From: an uncultured Propionibacteriaceae bacterium | GTDB lineage: Bacteria > Actinomycetota > Actinomycetes > Propionibacteriales > Propionibacteriaceae | DNA: 57,316 bases | Direction: 5' to 3' | Assembly (NCBI GenBank): GCA_937926975.1 | Contig: CALBCJ010000030.1 | Location: 1-57,316, forward strand | Part shown: positions 39,415 to 48,342 of the stretch, piece by piece | How positions within the stretch are numbered: position 1 is the stretch's first letter | How the letters are laid out: every line of letters begins with the position of its first letter | Translations under genes and position numbers: made by a program | The notes under the pieces: model-generated | The model's database searches: none | What the model saw: only the letters and a program-made list of their open reading frames with translations | What the model was told of the DNA's origin: nothing

Positions 39415-40428
39415 GTGAGCTGCTCGGCCCTGCTACCGGTCTCGGTCATCATGCCCGTGCGCAACGAGGAGCGCTATCTGGCGACCGCGGTCGCCCGCGT
39501 CCTCGACCAGGACTACCCCGGTGAGCTGGAGGTCGTGCTCGCCGTCGGGCCCAGCACCGACCGGACCGCTGAGATCGCTGCCGAGCTGGCCGCCGCCGAC
39601 CCCCGGGTCCGGGTCGTGGACAACCCGACCGGCCGGACTCCGGCCGGGCTCAACCTCGCCATCGCCGCTGCCCGGCACGACATCCTGGTCCGCGTCGACG
39701 GGCACGGGGAGCTCATGGAGGGCTACCTGCAGGCAGCCGTCGAGACCTTGCAGCGCACGGGGGCCGCGAACGTCGGCGGGCTGATGGACGCCCAGGGCGA
39801 GACCCCGTTCGAGCAGGCTGTCGCGGTGGCCTACACCAGTCGGCTCGGGCTTGGCGGGTCCAGCTTTCACCTGCTCGACAGCCCGGAAGGGCCCGCCGAG
39901 ACGGTCTTCCTGGGGAGCTTCCGCCGCGACGCCCTGGACCGGGTGGGTGGCTTCGACGAGAGCATGTACCGTGCGCAGGACTGGGAGCTGAACTACCGGC
40001 TGCGGGCAGCCGGGGAGGAGATCTGGTTCACCCCGAGGATGCGGGTCCGGTACCGCCCGCGCTCCACGGTCGGGGCCCTGGCCCGGCAGTTCTTCGAGAC
40101 CGGCCGCTGGCGCCGGGAGGTGATCCGGCGCTACCCGGAGACCGCCAGCCTGCGCTACCTCGCTCCGCCGACCGCGGTCGCGGGGGCGACGGTGGGGGCG
40201 GCGGTCGGCCTGTGCGGGCTGGTGCTGCGGTCCCGCTGGGCCACCGCTGCCCTGCTGGCGCCGCTGGGCTACCTCAGCCTGGTCACGGCGGGAGCGGCGG
40301 TGATGCCCCGGGCGATGCCGCTCGGAGTCCGGCTCCGGCTGCCGCTAGTGCTGGTGGTGATGCACGTGTGCTGGGGGGCAGGCTTTCTTGTCGGGCTCGG
40401 CCCGCAGCACTCCGGTCCGGGCCAGTGA
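39415..40428 (+). CDS. GT2-family glycosyltransferase, ExoA-like
   Basis: A 337-residue inverting glycosyltransferase that likely adds sugars to a lipid-linked envelope polymer. The GT-A domain begins VSVIMPVRNEERYLATAVA, has the metal-binding VRVDGHGEL and the acceptor-site region RAQDWELNYRLRAAG (ED-type catalytic acid), and is followed by two or three membrane helices. The order resembles succinoglycan ExoA. GTG 39415 is chosen because GGAGG lies 7 bases upstream; ATG 39409 would be too close. It overlaps the next gene by 4 bases. Confidence 0.85.
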   Translation: MSCSALLPVSVIMPVRNEERYLATAVARVLDQDYPGELEVVLAVGPSTDRTAEIAAELAAADPRVRVVDNPTGRTPAGLNLAIAAARHDILVRVDGHGELMEGYLQAAVETLQRTGAANVGGLMDAQGETPFEQAVAVAYTSRLGLGGSSFHLLDSPEGPAETVFLGSFRRDALDRVGGFDESMYRAQDWELNYRLRAAGEEIWFTPRMRVRYRPRSTVGALARQFFETGRWRREVIRRYPETASLRYLAPPTAVAGATVGAAVGLCGLVLRSRWATAALLAPLGYLSLVTAGAAVMPRAMPLGVRLRLPLVLVVMHVCWGAGFLVGLGPQHSGPGQ

Positions 40429-41018
40429 CTGCCCGGCGAGCAGGGGAGCACCAGCGGCGGATGGAGGCCACGCTGGCCGAGGCCGCCAACGAGCTGGTCC
40501 GGCTGAGCGTCGACCGCGGCTGCCGGGTCCGGCGGCTGAAGTTCGCCCACCGGCTCAGCCGGGCTACCTCCGAGCGGCTCGCTGGGGCCGTGCTCAACGC
40601 GTACGTCGAGGCCTGCTCTCGCTCGACTCGGGCCGGAGTGGCGGCGCAGGCAGTGATGGGGGTGGTCCACGCCCAGCCGCCCCTGCCGGCCGTGGCCCCG
40701 GCAGGTGGGCGCGACCCGGTCCCGGTGCCCACCCCGACGCCGAGCGAGGCCGCGATCCAGGCCTTCGACCGCCGGCTGCACCGGCACATGGACGAGCTCG
40801 CGCTGCAGGCCAAGGAGGAGGCTGACCGGCTGGAGCGGGTGACGGCGACCACGCAGACCCCGTACACGACCGTCACCGTGACGGCATCCGGACGGCTGCG
40901 CCGGGTAGCCTTCCACCCCTCGGCCACAGGGCTGGCTGGGGAAGACCTGGCGGCCGACCTGATGGAGGCCCTGGCCGAGGCCGAGGCCGAGGCCGCCCAG
41001 ACAGCCGACGGTGCCTAG
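40425..41018 (+). CDS. YbaB/EbfC-like protein with two related segments
   Basis: A 197-residue protein that overlaps the GT2 stop (GTGA). The C-terminal part TTVTVTASGRLRRVAFHPSA, then GEDLAADLMEALAEAEAE, resembles YbaB/EbfC DNA-binding proteins. The N-terminal part has a similar pattern, VRLSVDRGCRVRRLKFAHRL with TSERLAGAVLNAYVEA, so it may be two half-repeats joined by a proline-rich linker and a coiled-coil (MDELALQAKEEADRLER). Function unknown; possibly DNA-associated, as actinobacterial YbaB-like proteins near envelope or ESX genes often are. Confidence 0.6.
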   Translation: MTARRAGEHQRRMEATLAEAANELVRLSVDRGCRVRRLKFAHRLSRATSERLAGAVLNAYVEACSRSTRAGVAAQAVMGVVHAQPPLPAVAPAGGRDPVPVPTPTPSEAAIQAFDRRLHRHMDELALQAKEEADRLERVTATTQTPYTTVTVTASGRLRRVAFHPSATGLAGEDLAADLMEALAEAEAEAAQTADGA

Positions 41019-41083
41019 CTGCCCGAGCTCTGGTCGACGCTGCCGGGCGCGACGGCCGAGGTACCCCGGATAGTGTGGCGGGC

Positions 41084-42160
41084 ATGCGCTACGTGGTGAT
41101 CATGGCAGGCGGGGCTGGCACCCGGCTCTGGCCGCTGTCCCGCAAGGGGATGCCGAAGCAGCTGCTGCGGCTCGTGGACCAGAAGTCGCTGCTGCGGATC
41201 TCGTACGAGCGGGTGCAGGGGGTGGTTCCCGACGACCAGGTCCTGGTCTGCGCGGGTGCCGACTACCTCGACGTGGTGGCCTCGGAGCTGCCGGAGCTGC
41301 CGCGGGAGAACCTGCTCGGGGAGCCGGTCGGCCGGGACTCGCTGAACGCGGTGGCGTGGCCGGCGGCGGTGCTGGCCCGGCGGGACCCGCAGGCGGTGGT
41401 GGCGACACTGACCGCCGACCACATCATCCGGCCGGTGCCGGCCTTCCAGGAGGCGCTGGACGAGGCGTACCGGGTCGCCGAGCAGGACCCGAGCGCGCTG
41501 GTCACCTTCGGGGTGGTGCCGACCGCGCCCCACACCGGCTTCGGCTACCTGCGCCGCGGCGAGCCGCTGAAGGGCTTCGGCAGCACCTTCACCGTGGAGG
41601 AGTTCAAGGAGAAGCCGGACGCCGAGACCGCCGCCAAGTACCTCGCCAGCGGGGACTACTGGTGGAACTCGGGGATGTTCGTCTGGCGGGTCGCGACCCT
41701 GCTGGAGCAGCTGCGGGACCTGCAGCCGACGGTCTACCACGGGGTGTCTGCCGTGGCCGCCGAGCCGGAGCGCCTGGCCGAGATCTACCCCACCCTGCCG
41801 CGGACCAGCGTCGACTTCGCGGTCATGGAGCCGGTCTCCCAGGGCCGGGGCACGGCCCACGTGACGGCGGTCCGGCTGCCGGTCGACTGGTACGACGTCG
41901 GCGGCTTCGCAGCCCTGGCCGAGCACCTGCCACAGCGCGACGGCAACGCGGTTGACGGATCCGCCGTGCTGCTGGACAGCTCAGGCAACCTGGTCGTGAA
42001 CCGGGGCCCGGACGGCTCCCTGGTAGCGGTCGTCGGTCTGCACGACACGGCCGTGGTGACCAGCGGCAACATCACTCTTGTCTGTCCGGTCAGCCAGACC
42101 GAGCGGATCAAGCAGCTGGTGGCCGAGGTCTGCCAGCAGGCGGGCGAGAGCTTCGCCTGA
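41084..42160 (+). CDS. manC: Mannose-1-phosphate guanylyltransferase ManC
   Basis: Makes GDP-mannose for mannan, PIM-type lipids and glycan synthesis. The 358-residue product starts MRYVVIMAGGAGTRLWPLSR with KGMPKQLLRL, the nucleotidyltransferase signature, and shows ATLTADHIIRP, FGYLRRGEPL and the FKEKPDAETAAKYL motif, which binds the sugar phosphate. It is the short, monofunctional form without the isomerase domain. TAGTGT (41071-41076) lies 7 bases before the ATG. ManB, supplying its substrate, is at 48969. Confidence 0.93.
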   Translation: MRYVVIMAGGAGTRLWPLSRKGMPKQLLRLVDQKSLLRISYERVQGVVPDDQVLVCAGADYLDVVASELPELPRENLLGEPVGRDSLNAVAWPAAVLARRDPQAVVATLTADHIIRPVPAFQEALDEAYRVAEQDPSALVTFGVVPTAPHTGFGYLRRGEPLKGFGSTFTVEEFKEKPDAETAAKYLASGDYWWNSGMFVWRVATLLEQLRDLQPTVYHGVSAVAAEPERLAEIYPTLPRTSVDFAVMEPVSQGRGTAHVTAVRLPVDWYDVGGFAALAEHLPQRDGNAVDGSAVLLDSSGNLVVNRGPDGSLVAVVGLHDTAVVTSGNITLVCPVSQTERIKQLVAEVCQQAGESFA

Positions 42161-42205
42161 CGCGGCCCGGCACCGTACGTTCGGTGCCCGCACTAGGCTG
42201 CCGCT

Positions 42206-42868
42206 GTGAGCGAGAGCCTGGAGCGGGTCCGTGAACCGGTCGCAGCGGTGGCCCTGCTAGTGCTGCTGGGCAAGGCGGTCGGGGGTCTGGTCGCCGGAAG
42301 CCCCCTGGTGAGCCTGGCGGAGGCCGCGCTGCTGTGCGGGCTGGTGCTGCTCTGCGCCGGCCCGGCGCCGCGCAGCCGGTACGGCTCGGCGCTGGCTGCC
42401 GCGGCGGGCCTGTTCCTGGTGACTGCCGCGGCGGAGCAGACGGTGGTGGCAGTGCTCAGCTTGCAGCCTGTGGACAGCCTGCTTTCACAACTGGCTGAGC
42501 AGGTCCTGCTCGGGCTGCTGGCCACGCTGCTGCTGGCGGTGGCCCGGACCCCTGAGAAGGCCCCCCAGCAGGTGCCGGAGCCGGAGCCGGCGGCGGTCGA
42601 GGCGCCCGCCGAGCCGGAGCCCGAGCCCGAGCCCGCTCCAGACCCGCTGCGGCAGCCGGTCTGGGAGGCCTCGGCCGCTTCCGGGGCGGTCTGGCGGCGG
42701 GCCAGCGATGCGGCGGCGGGGGCCCAGGCGGCCGCGTACGGGACGGCTGGCGACGGCTGGTCGCAGACCTCGGCGACGGCGCTGCCGGCCACCGGCGAGC
42801 CGGCTCAGGCCCAGGCCGCCAGCCCGGCGGCCGAGCCCCGGCCGAGACGCGCCGAGCCGCCGTCGTGA
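42206..42868 (+). CDS. Membrane protein with proline/glutamate-rich tail
   Basis: A 220-residue protein of unknown function. Four hydrophobic segments (within residues 10-110, for example VAAVALLVLLGKAVGGLVAG and VLLGLLATLLLAVA) are followed by a low-complexity Pro-Glu-Ala region and a tail with PVWEASAASGAVWRRASDAA. GTG 42206 is preceded by TAGGCT (42194-42199) at 6 bases. The gap to whiB (42869-43067) holds the whiB promoter and a palindrome. Confidence 0.65.
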   Translation: MSESLERVREPVAAVALLVLLGKAVGGLVAGSPLVSLAEAALLCGLVLLCAGPAPRSRYGSALAAAAGLFLVTAAAEQTVVAVLSLQPVDSLLSQLAEQVLLGLLATLLLAVARTPEKAPQQVPEPEPAAVEAPAEPEPEPEPAPDPLRQPVWEASAASGAVWRRASDAAAGAQAAAYGTAGDGWSQTSATALPATGEPAQAQAASPAAEPRPRRAEPPS

Positions 42869-42943
42869 GACCCGGCCGAGACGCGCACCCGCCGGTCGCG
42901 GTGAGGGCCGCAGACCGCCGAATCCCTGCGCAGCAAGGCAAGT

Positions 42944-42961
42944 GATGAGAAGATTCTCATC
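42944..42961. promoter_or_regulatory. Perfect 8-bp-arm palindrome upstream of whiB
   Basis: GATGAGAA (42944-42951), a GA spacer, and TTCTCATC (42954-42961) form an even-length operator-like palindrome 30 bases before the whiB -35. It resembles Fur/Zur-type TGAxAA...TTxTCA boxes but has a 2-base centre instead of 3. No regulator can be named. Confidence 0.5.
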
Positions 42962-42991
42962 CCTGTGCCGGCTTCGGATTCCCTATCGGGG

Positions 42992-43021
42992 TTGACGTGG
43001 CTAGAGTCGCGAGCGTGTAAT
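42992..43021 (+). promoter_or_regulatory. whiB promoter
   Basis: TTGACG (42992-42997) and TGTAAT (43016-43021) are 18 bases apart, a strong sigma-A-type promoter, giving a leader of about 40 bases with a GGAAGGA ribosome site before the whiB ATG. Confidence 0.65.
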
Positions 43022-43067
43022 TCTGCCATTCACGGGGGTGGGCCCCACCAGGTAGGGAAGGACAGGC

Positions 43068-43322
43068 ATGCAGGTGTTGAGCGTTGGGTTCGCCGACGAG
43101 GGGGCCCTGGGCTGGCAGGAGCGTGCCCTGTGCGCCCAGACTGATCCGGAGGCCTTCTTCCCGGAGAAGGGCGGGTCCACTCGGGAGGCCAAGAAGGTCT
43201 GCCGCAGCTGCGAGGTTCGGTCTGAGTGTCTCGAGTACGCCCTCGCCAACGACGAGCGCTTCGGGATCTGGGGCGGCCTCAGCGAGCGGGAGCGGCGTCG
43301 GCTCAAGAAGAAGGCGGTGTAG
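43068..43322 (+). CDS. WhiB-family iron-sulfur transcription factor (WhiB2/WhmD type)
   Basis: WhiB proteins bind a 4Fe-4S cluster and the principal sigma factor. The 84-residue protein has the four cluster cysteines Cys22, Cys45, Cys48 and Cys54, the GIWGG turn (66-70) and a basic DNA-binding tail (SERERRRLKKKAV). The position next to the DUF3499/manB region matches mycobacterial whiB2 (whmD), a septation regulator, and streptomycete whiB, so that orthology is likely. It has its own promoter and a terminator follows. Confidence 0.93.
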   Translation: MQVLSVGFADEGALGWQERALCAQTDPEAFFPEKGGSTREAKKVCRSCEVRSECLEYALANDERFGIWGGLSERERRRLKKKAV

Positions 43323-43325
43323 CGG

Positions 43326-43358
43326 GCCGCAGCCGAATCACCGGGATCGGCTGTCGGC
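43326..43358 (+). terminator. Hairpin terminator after whiB
   Basis: CAGCCGA (43330-43336) pairs with TCGGCTG (43347-43353); GCCG/CGGC extends the stem across one bulged T. It starts 4 bases after the whiB stop. No T-run. Confidence 0.5.
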
Positions 43359-43415
43359 GCCCGGCCAGGCGCTGTGTAGGCTGTCTGGTCGCTGACACCG
43401 ACTGGACGGGACCGC

Positions 43416-46400
43416 ATGAGCGACACCATCGACCTCGACCCGTGGAGCTGGGCACACACCCCCGACGTGGAGACCTACCAGGTCCCCTCCCCGCAGACGG
43501 TCACCCTGGTTCTGGTGACGCACAACGCCAGCTGGTGGCTGGCTGACACCCTGGCCGCGGTCGACGCCCTGGCCAACCGTCCGGCGGCCGTGGTCGCTGT
43601 CGACACCGGCTCCCAGGACCACTCACTCGACATGCTCGGCGCCGCCGCTCAGCAGGGCCGGATCAGCCGAGTGCTGCTGGGCGAGCGGGACTGGTCCTTC
43701 GGCCGGGCCGTGGCCGCCGCCCTGGCCCAGGTGCCGCCCACCGAGTGGGTCTGGCTGCTGCACGACGACGCCATGCCGCGCCCCGACGCCCTGGGGCAGC
43801 TGCTGCGGCAGACGGCGCTCAGCCCCGAGGCCGACATCCTGGTGCCGATGCTGCTGCGGCCGGGCCGGCGCCGCGACGCTCCCCGGATCCAGGAGCTCGG
43901 CTCGTCGATCTCCCACACCGGCCGCCGGGAGCTGGGCCTGGAGCCGGGCGAGGTCGGCCAGGGCCAGCACGACCCGGCACGGGTCCTCGGCGGGTCGACC
44001 TGCGGGATGCTGGTGCGCCGCTCCCGGCTGGAGCAGGTCGGCGGCTTCGACGAGGCTCTGCCGCTGTACCGAGACGGGCAGGAGCTGGGCTGGCGGGTCA
44101 CCCTGGCCGGCGGCACGGTGATGACCTGCCCTGCGGCCCGGGTCGTGCACCGGCAGGCCGGTCGGCGCGGGCAGCGTCCCGCGAGCCTGGCCGCGCAGCG
44201 GGGCCGCACCGACACCGGCTTCGACCGGCTCTGCGGGATGCGGGCGGTCCTGGCTCACAGCCGCGGCCCGGCCGCCGCCCTGGTGGCCTGCTGGCTGGTC
44301 CTGGGGGCGGTGCTGCGGGCCCTCGGCTTTCTGCTGGGCAAGAGACCGGACGGGGCCCGTGAGGAGCTGCTGGCGGCCGGTGACCTGATCCGCTCCGGGT
44401 CCCAGACCCGGGCCCTGCGCCGCAAGGTGGCCCAGCTGCGAGCCGGCGCGGCCGAGAAGCGTACGGTGCGCAGCCTGCGGCCCCACGCTGCCTCCAGCTG
44501 GTCCGCGGCGGCTGACCTGGTGGGTCGGGCGGTCCTGGACCGGGCCCGCAGCCTCACAGGCGACGAGGTCGGCCTGGACGAGCTGACCGGCGACGACTTC
44601 GCCGGCCCCGGGACGACCAAGGCGCCCTCGGTGGTGCCGGTCCTGGCCGGGGTCGCCAGCCTGCTGCTGCTGGTGCTGGCGGGCCGAAGCCTGGTCGGGC
44701 TGGGGGTCGTCACGTCGTCTGGGCTGCTGCCCGCACCGGCCTCGGTCGCAGCGGCTGTGGAGAGCTACGTGGTCCCACCCGCCGGAGGCGGTGAGCCGGC
44801 GCCGTGGACCGGGCTGGCCGCCCTCGCCTCGGTCGTCGGGATCTGGCCGACCTGGGCGGCCGTCCTGGTTCTCTTCCTGGCGGTTCCGATCGGCGCTGTG
44901 GCGGCGGCCTGGTGCCTGCGCCCGCTGGTCGCCAGCTCCAAGGTCCGCTGGGCAGCAGCCGTCGGCTACGGCCTGCTCCCCGTGCTGGTGGGCGGGCTGA
45001 GCCGGGGCCAGGTCTGGCTGGTGGTGTTCTCGGTGCTGCTGGCGGCCCTGGGGGTGGCGCTGCAGAGCTGGCAGGACTACGACCAGAGCCTGGAGCGGCT
45101 GCGCCCGCCCGCCCTGGCGGCGCTGGCTCTCACCTGCCTGAGCGCGATCCTCCCGGCAGCCTGGGTGGTGGTCGCAGTAGCCATCGTGGTGCTGGTGGCT
45201 CGTCGGGGCCGCCCGCTGGCCGCGGCGCTGACCATGCTGGCCCCGGTGGTGATCCTGGCGCCGTGGCTGCTGCACCTGGTGCGTACAGCGCCGGGCCGGC
45301 TGCTGACCGGGCCCGAGCCGCTGCTCGGCTCGCTGGATGTCGTCCCGGCCTGGCAGCTCTTCGCCGGTCGCTCTGCTGGTCCGGGGCTGGCGCCGCTGTG
45401 GCTGAGCGCCGCCGCGGCCGCCCTGCTGTGGCTGGTGGGGGTGCTGGCGATCGGGCTGGACCGGCGGATGCTGGGGTACTGGGGGGCGGCGCTGGGGCTG
45501 GTGCTGGTCGCTGTCGGCCTGAGCCGGCTGCTGGTCAGGCTCCCCGGCGGCCTGGCCCGTCCCGAGGTGACGCCCTGGCTGCTGGCCGCTTTCGCGGCGC
45601 TGCTGGTCGGGGCAGCGACGGTGGTCGACCAGGCGCGGCTGGAGGCCGCCCGGCAGAGCTTCGGACGTGCCCAGGCGCTGCTGGCGGTGATGACCGTGAT
45701 GACCGTCGTCGGCCTCGTGCTCACCGCCGGCTGGTGGGGGGTCGGCGGTGCGGGTGAGCCCACGCACCGGGGCGCCGCGTCGTCGCTGCCTCGCTTCGTC
45801 CAGGACTCAATGGAGGGGCCGGGACGCACCCGGACCCTGATCGTCGACCTGTCCCGGCCGCAGCCGCGCTGGTGGCTGAGCGAGGCCGGAGGACTCACCT
45901 GGGGTGGCGCCGAGTCGGTGCTGGGGCCGGCCGACCTGGCGGCCCGCGACCAGGTGGTGACCGCCGTCGCCCAGATCGCCTCCGGGCGGCAGAGCGAGTC
46001 GCTGCGTGACCTGCTCACCGGTCTTGGGGTAGGCCACGTCCAGGTACGGGCCGTGTCCGGGGAGGTGACCGCGGCCCTCGCCGCCACCCCCGGGATCGCC
46101 CGCGGTGGTGAGGAGAACGGAGTCGCGGTGTTCACCGTGCTCGGCAAGCCGACCCGGCTGCAGCTGGTCGGGTCCGAGGCAGTGACCCCGGTCGGGACCG
46201 AGATCACGACGTCAGGCACCGGCACCCTGCTGCTGTCGGAGGCGGCCGACCCACGCTGGCAGGTGAGCGTCGGCGGGCAGCCGCTGCCCCGGGCCGAGTC
46301 ACCCGACTGGCGGCCGGCCTTCGCCCTGGCAGGGCAGACCGGCGCGGTCGAGGTGAGCCTGCAGACCGGGCCGGTGCGGCCCCTGGTCGCCCTGGCTCAG

Positions 46401-46502
46401 CTGCTGGGGCTGGTGGTGCTGGCCCTGTTCGCGGCCCCCTCGGTGAGGCGGGAGAACGACCAGCCGGTCGCCGGGCGGCGCTCGGCCGAGGAGGACCTGT
46501 GA
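43416..46502 (+). CDS. Large GT2 glycosyltransferase-membrane protein (1028 residues)
   Basis: The N-terminal 290 residues form a GT2 domain: VTLVLVTHNASWWLADTLAA, VAVDTGSQDHSLDMLG, VWLLHDDAMPRPDALGQLL (DDA metal motif) and YRDGQELGWRVTLAGG. From about 400 to 780 there are many transmembrane helices, with loops too short for other domains, and the last 240 residues are an extracellular-type beta-rich segment. This architecture is found beside whiB in actinobacteria. It probably polymerises or transfers sugars for an envelope glycan; acceptor unknown. Its stop overlaps the DUF5719 start (GTGA). Confidence 0.85.
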   Translation: MSDTIDLDPWSWAHTPDVETYQVPSPQTVTLVLVTHNASWWLADTLAAVDALANRPAAVVAVDTGSQDHSLDMLGAAAQQGRISRVLLGERDWSFGRAVAAALAQVPPTEWVWLLHDDAMPRPDALGQLLRQTALSPEADILVPMLLRPGRRRDAPRIQELGSSISHTGRRELGLEPGEVGQGQHDPARVLGGSTCGMLVRRSRLEQVGGFDEALPLYRDGQELGWRVTLAGGTVMTCPAARVVHRQAGRRGQRPASLAAQRGRTDTGFDRLCGMRAVLAHSRGPAAALVACWLVLGAVLRALGFLLGKRPDGAREELLAAGDLIRSGSQTRALRRKVAQLRAGAAEKRTVRSLRPHAASSWSAAADLVGRAVLDRARSLTGDEVGLDELTGDDFAGPGTTKAPSVVPVLAGVASLLLLVLAGRSLVGLGVVTSSGLLPAPASVAAAVESYVVPPAGGGEPAPWTGLAALASVVGIWPTWAAVLVLFLAVPIGAVAAAWCLRPLVASSKVRWAAAVGYGLLPVLVGGLSRGQVWLVVFSVLLAALGVALQSWQDYDQSLERLRPPALAALALTCLSAILPAAWVVVAVAIVVLVARRGRPLAAALTMLAPVVILAPWLLHLVRTAPGRLLTGPEPLLGSLDVVPAWQLFAGRSAGPGLAPLWLSAAAAALLWLVGVLAIGLDRRMLGYWGAALGLVLVAVGLSRLLVRLPGGLARPEVTPWLLAAFAALLVGAATVVDQARLEAARQSFGRAQALLAVMTVMTVVGLVLTAGWWGVGGAGEPTHRGAASSLPRFVQDSMEGPGRTRTLIVDLSRPQPRWWLSEAGGLTWGGAESVLGPADLAARDQVVTAVAQIASGRQSESLRDLLTGLGVGHVQVRAVSGEVTAALAATPGIARGGEENGVAVFTVLGKPTRLQLVGSEAVTPVGTEITTSGTGTLLLSEAADPRWQVSVGGQPLPRAESPDWRPAFALAGQTGAVEVSLQTGPVRPLVALAQLLGLVVLALFAAPSVRRENDQPVAGRRSAEEDL

Positions 46503-47821
46503 ACCCTCGTCTGCTGCCGGCCTTTCTGGCCCTGCTGCTGAGCGTCGTACTGGGTCTGGGGCTGAGCGCGCTCGGCTCGCAGCAGCGCCCGAGCCTGAGC
46601 GGGGTGACCGTGACGGGCACCCACTCGGTGGTCTGCCCGGTGATGGACCCAGCCCTGGTCACGACCACGGTCCGGGCCGCGGCGGGCGGCGGGGCCCGGG
46701 CCCGCCTGATCGGCGAGTCCGAGACCCGTCCGGTGCCGGCCAGCGGTGTCCCGGCCACCAGACCTGACCCGTACGTGGTGGTCGGCGACCAGACCGTGGC
46801 CGGGATCGCCACCGGAGCCGCCGGGGCCGGCCCGATGCGCGGGCTGTGGCTGGCCAGCTGCGGGGCGGCCACGGTGGAGCAGGTCTTCCCCGGCCTGGTG
46901 TCGGACGCCGACCACCGATCGTTCCTGGTGCTGACGAACCCCGACCCGAACCAGGCCACCGTCGACATCAGCCTGTACGGGTCGAGGGGGCGCATTCAGG
47001 CCCAGGGCTCGCGCGGGGTGACCGTGCTCGGGAACAGCTCGCGGCTGGTGGCCCTGGAGCCGCTGGTCACCGACAAGGACCCGCTCACAGCGGTGGTCCG
47101 GACCTCGGCCGGGCGGGTCTTCAGCTATGCCCGGGTCGAGGGGCAGGGCGGCGCCGACTGGGTGACCTCCGCCGCGCCGGCAGCGACCAGCGGGATCATC
47201 ACCGGCATTCCTGGAGGCTCCGGTGCCCGGACCCTGGTGCTCGCCAATCCTGGAGACCGGCGGACCACGGTGACCGTGGAGGCGATGACCCAGAACGGCA
47301 GCTTCGCCCCGGCCGGCGCCGACCAGGTGGACGTGAGCGCCGAGTCGACCGTGACCGTGGCCCTGGACAAGGCATTGCTCGGGGAGACGGCCGGGCTGCG
47401 GATCCGCTCCACCCAGCCGGTGACCGGAGCGGTCTGGGCGGCCACGGCCGACGGGACCGACCTGGCGGTGGCGAGCACGCGGCGCCCCTTCGCTGGCCGC
47501 TCGGTGCTCCCGGTCGTCCCCGGTGGGGTGCTGACCGTGTCGAACGCCGGCGGGCAGGAGGCACCGCTCACGCTCACGGTCCGCGACAGCTCCGGCGCGG
47601 TCATAGAGCAGAGCACCCAGGCAGTGCCGGCCGGGACCACCCAGCAGCTGCCGTTGACTACCGGCGACACGGTCCAGGTGGACTCTCCCAGCGACCAGGT
47701 CGGGATCGCGGTGGTGTCCACCGGGGCCCAGGACCGGCCAGGGCTGGGGATTGCCCCGCTGGGCCCCGGCGGGCTGACCGAGGCCGAGCTCAGCCCTCAG
47801 GTGGACCCAGCGCTGGCCTGA
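46499..47821 (+). CDS. DUF5719 secreted or anchored protein
   Basis: A 440-residue protein with an N-terminal signal anchor (LLPAFLALLLSVVLGLGLSA) and a long beta-rich exported part with repeated patterns such as FLVLTNPDPNQATVDISLYG and TLVLANPGDRRTTVTVEAMT. This is the DUF5719 family, regularly found after the large GT2 gene in actinobacteria. Function unknown; translational coupling to the GT2 gene suggests the two work together at the cell surface. Confidence 0.8.
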   Translation: MNPRLLPAFLALLLSVVLGLGLSALGSQQRPSLSGVTVTGTHSVVCPVMDPALVTTTVRAAAGGGARARLIGESETRPVPASGVPATRPDPYVVVGDQTVAGIATGAAGAGPMRGLWLASCGAATVEQVFPGLVSDADHRSFLVLTNPDPNQATVDISLYGSRGRIQAQGSRGVTVLGNSSRLVALEPLVTDKDPLTAVVRTSAGRVFSYARVEGQGGADWVTSAAPAATSGIITGIPGGSGARTLVLANPGDRRTTVTVEAMTQNGSFAPAGADQVDVSAESTVTVALDKALLGETAGLRIRSTQPVTGAVWAATADGTDLAVASTRRPFAGRSVLPVVPGGVLTVSNAGGQEAPLTLTVRDSSGAVIEQSTQAVPAGTTQQLPLTTGDTVQVDSPSDQVGIAVVSTGAQDRPGLGIAPLGPGGLTEAELSPQVDPALA

Positions 47822-47891
47822 GCAGTCGTGACGCAGGGCTCAGCCCCTGACCAGGTAGCCGGCCTGCCCTGACGGTGGCCGGGCCCGCGGC

Positions 47892-48323
47892 TCAGTCCTC
47901 GGGCGTACCGTCCGGGTCGAGCCGCTCCACCGGGATCCCGGTCAGGGCCGAGACCTGCTCGACCAGGGTCTGCAGCACCAGGGTGCGCAGCCCCTGCCGG
48001 TCGCTGGCCCGGTGCTCGATCGGGCGGCGGTAGACCACGATCCGGGCCAGGCTGTCGGGCGTGGCCTCCTGGGCGGCCGCCAGCGGAACCCGGTCGGACC
48101 ACTGGCGGCGGGTGTCCGGCACGTCCTCCAAGCCGACATCCACCCCCACCAGGGCCTCGGGGCAGGCGTCGCGGATCTGTGCCAGGGCATCGGTCAGGCA
48201 CTGGACGAAGAAGTCGGCCGGGCCTGCCGGGCGAAGCCGGAGCAGGGCTTGCGCGGCTGAGGTCCCCGGGGTCGCCAGCGGGCCTCGGAGCCCCCGCTGG
48301 TGGCGGTCTCGTCGGCTCGGCAT
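47892..48323 (-). CDS. Metallopeptidase-family protein without a visible HExxH
   Basis: A 143-residue protein matching the small metallopeptidase family encoded beside DUF3499 in actinobacteria (mycobacterial Rv3259 type). It begins MPSRRDRHQRGLRGPLATPG and has ARIVVYRRPIEHRASDRQGL, then TLVLQTLVEQVSALTG where the zinc helix of related peptidases would lie. No HExxH is seen, so catalysis is doubtful. The longer frame upstream is discarded; ATG 48323 has TACAGT 6 bases upstream on the minus strand (48330-48335). Divergent from DUF3499. Confidence 0.7.
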   Translation of the reverse strand: MPSRRDRHQRGLRGPLATPGTSAAQALLRLRPAGPADFFVQCLTDALAQIRDACPEALVGVDVGLEDVPDTRRQWSDRVPLAAAQEATPDSLARIVVYRRPIEHRASDRQGLRTLVLQTLVEQVSALTGIPVERLDPDGTPED

Positions 48324-48342
48324 AGCTGCACTGTACGGGGTC

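Noticed and set aside
43623..45767. Long open frame opposite the 1028-residue GT2 gene
   Set aside because: Gln/Arg/Pro/Gly-rich translation without any family feature; a shadow of a high-GC gene. The same holds for minus-strand frames at 3555-4943 and 35135-37072.
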